Positions 59,745-64,000 of a stretch of DNA of 64,000 bases are shown in pieces. Both the position numbers and the translations under genes were made by a program. The notes beneath the pieces are model-generated. The model saw nothing but the letters and a program-made list of their open reading frames with translations. It had not been told where the DNA came from and made no database searches. Every line of letters begins with the position of its first letter. Positions within the stretch are counted from its first letter, which is position 1. The DNA lies in contig UQLU01000002.1 in assembly GCA_900542065.1 (NCBI GenBank), positions 62,001 to 126,000 of the forward strand, in the 5' to 3' direction. Origin of the DNA: an uncultured Eggerthella sp. (GTDB taxonomy: Bacteria; Actinomycetota; Coriobacteriia; Coriobacteriales; Eggerthellaceae).

Positions 59745-60173
59745 CTAGACGTACTGGCTTTCCTTTTCCTTAGCTGCAAGTTGCACTTTGCACCAGCGAA
59801 GCTTTCGAGTAAGAACAGAACGAGAGATAATCTGATCTTCGCGAAGGTTTGCAATACGCTCTTCGAGCTGAGTAATATCCTTGCGAACCTTATCCTCGTT
59901 AATGCGCTTGATTTCACGCGTCTTGTCGCAAAGAACAATTACACGCTCGCCCAAGCACTGGACATAGCCGCCCATAATAGCCGCACTCAACGTGGTGCCG
60001 CCTTCGGGCTTAGTGCGTGCCCAAATAACGCCATCATGAAGAGCGGTAACAAAGGGCTCATGGTTAGCCATGATGCCAAGCTCGCCTTCGCTTCCGGGAA
60101 CCATTACAGAATGAAGCTCACCGGAAAACAGAACCTTATTCTTGGCTACGACATCACATTTGATAGTGGACAT
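59745..60173 (-). CDS. atpC: ATP synthase F1 epsilon subunit
   Basis: 142 aa. Beta sandwich IKCDVVAKNKVLFSGELHSVMVPGSEGELGIMANHEPFVTAL and C-terminal helices VRKDITQLEERIANLRED, ending in the basic VLTRKLRWCKVQLAA segment shared with the second copy. It starts 3 nt after atpD and is followed by the operon terminator, the standard place for atpC. Confidence 0.95.
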   Translation of the reverse strand: MSTIKCDVVAKNKVLFSGELHSVMVPGSEGELGIMANHEPFVTALHDGVIWARTKPEGGTTLSAAIMGGYVQCLGERVIVLCDKTREIKRINEDKVRKDITQLEERIANLREDQIISRSVLTRKLRWCKVQLAAKEKESQYV

Positions 60174-60176
60174 AAT

Positions 60177-61628
60177 TTACTCTTCTTCCTGCTTCTTGAT
60201 CTCCTCGTAGGCTGCGTAAACATCCTCGATGGTGCCCTTGTTACGGAAGCAAACCTCAGGAATTTCGTCGCAGTTACCGCTGAGGATCTCCTTGAAGGAG
60301 CGAATGGTGTCCTCCAGCTTTACGTATACACCGTCTTGGCCGGTGAACTGCTTTGCAACATGGAAAGGCTGACCAAGGAAGCGCTCGATCTTACGAGCAC
60401 GGTTTACGATGATCTTCTGATCCTCGGAAAGTTCTTCCATACCCAGAATAGCGATGATGTCCTGAAGGTCCTGATAGGTCTGGAGGATCTTCTGTACACC
60501 AACTGCTACTTCGTAGTGCTCTTCGCCAACAATTTCTGGATCAAGTGCACGAGAAGTAGATTCCAGTGGGTCAACTGCAGGATAAATACCCTTCTCAGCG
60601 ATGGAACGGTTAAGAACCGTCTTAGCATCCAAGTGAGTAAAGGTCGTTGCAGGTGCCGGGTCAGTCAAGTCGTCTGCAGGTACGTATACAGCCTGTACTG
60701 AGGTAATAGAACCAGTCTTAGTAGAGGTAATACGTTCCTGAAGGTCGCCCATCTCCGTTGCCAAAGTTGGCTGGTAACCTACTGCAGAAGGCATACGGCC
60801 GAGCAGTGCGGATACCTCAGAACCAGCCTGGGTGAAACGGAAGATGTTGTCGATAAACAACAGTACGTCCTGGCCCTGGTCACGGAAGTATTCAGCTTCG
60901 GTAAGGCCGCAAAGACCTACACGAAGACGTGCTCCAGGAGGCTCGTTCATCTGACCGTAAACCAAGCAGGTCTTGTTAATAACACCAGCGTCGGTCATTT
61001 CGATGAACAGGTCCGTACCTTCACGGGTACGTTCGCCTACACCAGTAAATACTGAAGTACCGCCATGTTCCTGAGCCAAGTTGTTAATGAGCTCCTGAAT
61101 AATAACGGTCTTGCCTACACCAGCGCCGCCGAACAGACCGGTCTTACCACCCTTGATGAATGGCTGGATAAGGTCAACAACCTTAATACCAGTTTCATAA
61201 ATCTCGGTAGTAGTAACCAGCTCTTCATAAGCAGGTGCAGGACGATGGATTGGATAGAACTCTTTAACATCAGGCATTGGCTTGCCGTCAACGGGTTCAC
61301 CCATAACGTTCCAAATGCGACCAAGGGTCTCAGGACCTACAGGCATCATCATAGGATTGCCAGTGTCCTTTACCTCAAGACCACGGGTAAGGCCATCAGT
61401 AGATGACATAGCTACCGCGCGAACCAAATCACCGGGAAGGTGAAGCTGGACCTCGAGGAGAACCTTTACGTCGCCAGCGGGGGTATTAGCTTCAACGGTC
61501 AACGCGTTGTAGATTGCGGGGATCTGGCCCGGAGCAAACTCAACGTCGACAACAGGGCCAACGATACGGACAATATGACCGATCGCACCACCCTGGTTGG
61601 CCGCAGATGTAGTAATTTCTTCAGCCAT
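60177..61628 (-). CDS. atpD: ATP synthase F1 beta subunit
   Basis: 483 aa catalytic subunit. Walker A GLFGGAGVGKTVIIQELI near residue 168, the catalytic Glu in GVGERTREGTDLF, Walker B VLLFIDNIFRFTQAGSEVSALLGRMPS (the DELSDED equivalent at LGMEELSEDQKIIVNRARKI). The ATG directly follows the atpG TAA, with GGAGGA inside the atpG end. Complete. Confidence 0.98.
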   Translation of the reverse strand: MAEEITTSAANQGGAIGHIVRIVGPVVDVEFAPGQIPAIYNALTVEANTPAGDVKVLLEVQLHLPGDLVRAVAMSSTDGLTRGLEVKDTGNPMMMPVGPETLGRIWNVMGEPVDGKPMPDVKEFYPIHRPAPAYEELVTTTEIYETGIKVVDLIQPFIKGGKTGLFGGAGVGKTVIIQELINNLAQEHGGTSVFTGVGERTREGTDLFIEMTDAGVINKTCLVYGQMNEPPGARLRVGLCGLTEAEYFRDQGQDVLLFIDNIFRFTQAGSEVSALLGRMPSAVGYQPTLATEMGDLQERITSTKTGSITSVQAVYVPADDLTDPAPATTFTHLDAKTVLNRSIAEKGIYPAVDPLESTSRALDPEIVGEEHYEVAVGVQKILQTYQDLQDIIAILGMEELSEDQKIIVNRARKIERFLGQPFHVAKQFTGQDGVYVKLEDTIRSFKEILSGNCDEIPEVCFRNKGTIEDVYAAYEEIKKQEEE

Positions 61629-62546
61629 TTAGTCCTCCAAAGCTGCGGCGCCACCAACGATTTCGTTGATTTCGGTTGTAATGGCACCTTGACGTACACG
61701 GTTATAAACTCGATTGAGTGTTTCAATCATTTCATCGGCATTATCCGTCGCGTTTTTCATTGCGTTACGACGAGCAGCCTGCTCTGCGGCAGCCGATTCG
61801 ATAAGTACATAGTAGAAATATCCACTCAAGTACTCAGGAAGCAACTGGTTCAGAACTTCTTCTTCACCAGGTTCATATTCAATAGAACCAGGCAAGTCTT
61901 CCAAATCTGCGTCAGGTTCCATGATGCCACCAAACTTAAAGCGCTCACCCTCAGGGACAAACGACTTCAAGTCAACAGGCAAAATACGATGAATCGTAGG
62001 AACCTGCTCAGCTGCGTTCTTCGCGTGGTTGTAGATTGTGATAACCTCGTCGATATTGCCGTTGAGGTAATTCTCAACACAATAGTCAGTCATGGTTTCA
62101 GCTTCTTCAACACGCGGATCGGCGGAAAGGTCGCGGAATGCAAGTACCGGTTCGTGTTCGCGATACTTGAAGTACGCAATAGCTTTCTTACCGCAAGCAA
62201 TTATGACAACGTTTTTACCTTCTGCCTTACGATCCTTCATGATCTTTTCAGCACGACGCAAAATGTTTGAGTTAAAGCCACCAGCAAGACCACGGTCAGA
62301 AACAATAGCTACGATAAGCGTAGTTTTTACTTCGTCGTGTTCTTTGGTCAGTTCAGCATTGCAGCTGCCCATACGACCAATGTTGCCGAGCAACTCGCGC
62401 ATTGCATTAGCAAATGGAGTTGCTGCATCGCAACGCTCAGTAGCGTGGCGAATCTTTGCAGCAGCTACCATCTGCATGGTATGCGTAACTTGCTTCGTCG
62501 ATTCGACGGATTTAATTCGTCTTTCGATATCGTGAAGGTTCGGCAT
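61629..62546 (-). CDS. atpG: ATP synthase F1 gamma subunit
   Basis: 305 aa central stalk subunit. The N-terminal coiled-coil helix starts DIERRIKSVESTKQVTHTMQMVAAAKI; the C-terminal helix has NAMKNATDNADEMIETLNRVYNRVRQGAITTEINEIVGG. The middle Rossmann part includes SDRGLAGGFNSNI. An acidic insertion around residues 205-225 (EPDADLEDLPGS) is longer than in E. coli. Directly joined to atpD by TAA-ATG. Confidence 0.96.
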   Translation of the reverse strand: MPNLHDIERRIKSVESTKQVTHTMQMVAAAKIRHATERCDAATPFANAMRELLGNIGRMGSCNAELTKEHDEVKTTLIVAIVSDRGLAGGFNSNILRRAEKIMKDRKAEGKNVVIIACGKKAIAYFKYREHEPVLAFRDLSADPRVEEAETMTDYCVENYLNGNIDEVITIYNHAKNAAEQVPTIHRILPVDLKSFVPEGERFKFGGIMEPDADLEDLPGSIEYEPGEEEVLNQLLPEYLSGYFYYVLIESAAAEQAARRNAMKNATDNADEMIETLNRVYNRVRQGAITTEINEIVGGAAALED

Positions 62547-62558
62547 AATCAGACCACC

Positions 62559-64000
62559 TTACGCGATGAACTGAGCCTTGAATGCTTCAATCTGTGCATT
62601 CAGCTCGTTTTCGATCTCGTCGGTAAACTTCTTGCCTTCCCTCAACTTAGCAATCGTACCACCATGGTTGATACGCAAGTAGTCAAGCAATTCGCCACGG
62701 AAACGTACGATGCTCTCAACCGGAATATCATCCAAGTAACCCTGATTACCAGCATAGATAGCAATTGCCTGCTCTTCTACTGGCAATGGAGTGTAGCGTG
62801 GCTGCTTCAACAGTTCAGTCATAGCTGCACCACGAGTGAGCTGCTGCTGAGTTGCCTTATCAAGGTCGGAACCGAACTGAGTAAATGCTTCCAACTCACG
62901 ATAAGCTGCCAAGTCAAGACGCAGAGTACCTGCTACCGACTTCATGGACTTAACCTGAGCGTCGCCACCTACGCGGGATACGGACAAACCTACGTCAACT
63001 GCAGGACGCTGACCCTGGAAGAACAGATTGGTCTTCAGGTAAATCTGGCCGTCAGTAATAGAAATTACGTTCGTAGGAATGTAAGCACCTACGTCGCCAG
63101 CCTGAGTTTCGATGATAGGAAGTGCGGTCAAAGAACCTGCACCGTTTTCATCGGAAAGCTTAACTGCACGTTCCAGAAGGCGTGAATGCAGATAGAAAAT
63201 ATCGCCAGGATATGCTTCGCGTCCGGGTGGGCGACGAAGGGTCAATGACATCTGTCGATAAGCAACTGCCTGCTTAGACAAGTCGTCATAGATGCAGAGT
63301 ACGTGGCGACCAGGATTGTCTGCGCCTGCAGGCTTTCCGTCTTCGCCGGTGTACATGAAGTATTCACCGATAGCTGCACCAGCCATAGGAGCAAGATACT
63401 GCATTGGAGCAGGATCAGATGCGGTAGCTGCAACAACAATGGTGTAGTCCATAGCGCCGCGACGTTCGAGGGATTCTACAACGGTAGATACGGTAGAAGC
63501 CTTCTGACCAATTGCAACGTACACGCAGATCATGTTCTGACCCTTCTGGTTCAGAATGGTGTCGATTGCAATAGAGGTCTTACCGGTCTGGCGGTCGCCA
63601 ATGATAAGTTCGCGCTGACCACGTCCAATTGGAACCATTGCGTCAATTGGAATAATACCAGTCTGCATTGGCTCATGAACAGGCTGACGCTCATGAACGC
63701 CAGGAGCCTTGAATTCGATTGGACGATAACCTTCAGCCTCGATTGGGCCCTTGCCGTCAATAGGTTCGCCGAGTGCGTTAACAACACGGCCGATCATACC
63801 CTTACCGGAAGGAACTTCAAGGATACGGCCAGTGGTGCGGCACTGGTCATTTTCTTTGATTGCAGTGATGTCACCCAGGAGTACGGCGCCAACCTCTTCT
63901 TCCTCAAGGTTTTGAGCCAGACCATAAACGATCTTGCCACCTTCGCCGGTGAACTCCAAGAGTTCGCCCTGCATAGCACCCTTAAGGCCGTCGATACGAG
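62559..64000 (-). CDS. atpA: ATP synthase F1 alpha subunit (5' end outside window)
   Basis: About 480 codons visible; the reading frame is open to the right edge and the first residues (RIDGLKGAMQGELLEF) lie a short way into the protein, so roughly 30-40 N-terminal residues are missing. Walker A GDRQTGKTSIAIDTIL, the Q-rich SLTLRRPPGREAYPGDIFYLHSRLLERA block and VGLSVSRVGGDAQVKSMK with the conserved Arg finger region identify alpha. 12 nt before atpG. Confidence 0.97.
   Translation of the reverse strand, partial: RIDGLKGAMQGELLEFTGEGGKIVYGLAQNLEEEEVGAVLLGDITAIKENDQCRTTGRILEVPSGKGMIGRVVNALGEPIDGKGPIEAEGYRPIEFKAPGVHERQPVHEPMQTGIIPIDAMVPIGRGQRELIIGDRQTGKTSIAIDTILNQKGQNMICVYVAIGQKASTVSTVVESLERRGAMDYTIVVAATASDPAPMQYLAPMAGAAIGEYFMYTGEDGKPAGADNPGRHVLCIYDDLSKQAVAYRQMSLTLRRPPGREAYPGDIFYLHSRLLERAVKLSDENGAGSLTALPIIETQAGDVGAYIPTNVISITDGQIYLKTNLFFQGQRPAVDVGLSVSRVGGDAQVKSMKSVAGTLRLDLAAYRELEAFTQFGSDLDKATQQQLTRGAAMTELLKQPRYTPLPVEEQAIAIYAGNQGYLDDIPVESIVRFRGELLDYLRINHGGTIAKLREGKKFTDEIENELNAQIEAFKAQFIA

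Noticed and set aside
59688..60701. 337-codon plus-strand frame
   Set aside because: Entirely antisense to atpC and atpD, whose families are certain; long antisense frames arise from the codon bias here.
62337..63185. 282-codon plus-strand frame
   Set aside because: Antisense to atpG and atpA.

Overview
The window looks like a chromosomal segment of an anaerobic actinobacterium of the class Coriobacteriia, probably Eggerthellaceae-like. The reasons are a TsaB-RimI-TsaD fusion, a FolP-FolK fusion, a formate/one-carbon module (fhs, fchA, folD), a BaiCD/dienoyl-CoA-reductase-type iron-sulfur flavoenzyme, an Actinobacteria-style OmpR response regulator/kinase pair and an archaeal-type class I aldolase. 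Base composition is close to balanced, low for that group. The assignment is an inference from gene content; no rRNA or marker comparison was possible. I see no phage, insertion sequence, CRISPR array or integrase, and most genes are housekeeping.

Layout. 1-4523: Tat export (tatC partial, tatA/B), an amidohydrolase-like protein that has lost nearly all metal ligands, ubiE, two very small membrane proteins and a flavin reductase-like protein. 4595-12019: a minus-strand run for tRNA t6A modification (tsaB-rimI-tsaD fusion, tsaE), tetrahydrofolate one-carbon metabolism (folD, fchA, fhs) and type III pantothenate kinase. 12138-18230: a two-component system, bioY and birA (biotin), a MATE exporter and the manganese exporter mntP; a 196-bp inverted repeat lies between the converging kinase and bioY genes. 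18218-25117: folP-folK, ftsH, hpt, maf, tilS, a YvlD-like protein. 25114-32467: VOC protein, ferritin, TetR regulator, HAD phosphatase, aminotransferase, tRNA-Leu(CAA), a solitary prepilin peptidase and a class I aldolase, with a second long inverted repeat.

32549-39063 is an envelope-flavoured stretch: a TM2 protein with a Gln/Tyr repeat domain, a VTT-domain (TVP38/DedA-like) protein translationally coupled to a PRC-barrel protein, a YtxH-like protein, and a three-gene group made of a membrane-anchored protein, a stand-alone protein resembling the N-terminal domain of cyanophycin synthetase, and a D-Ala-D-Ala-ligase-like protein with altered catalytic residues. I regard this last group as the best candidate for something undescribed. 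39121-49152: serS, pyridoxal kinase, UMF1-family transporter, zinc-dependent phospholipase-like protein, a Ser/Thr kinase with a polytopic membrane tail, larB with an unusually short larC-like gene, and an iron-sulfur aldo/keto reductase. 49435-58788: ychF, a sodium-dependent transporter, truA, dnaE and an enoate-reductase-type flavoprotein. 58972-64000: the F1 part of ATP synthase (atpA partial, atpG, atpD, atpC), its terminator, and then a second complete atpC-like gene with its own leader.

How they work together: FolD, FchA and Fhs form a complete route between methylene-THF and formate, and sequence changes in FolD suggest that FchA has taken over the cyclohydrolase step. BioY imports biotin and BirA attaches it. 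The transcription map is helped by about a dozen clear intrinsic terminators.
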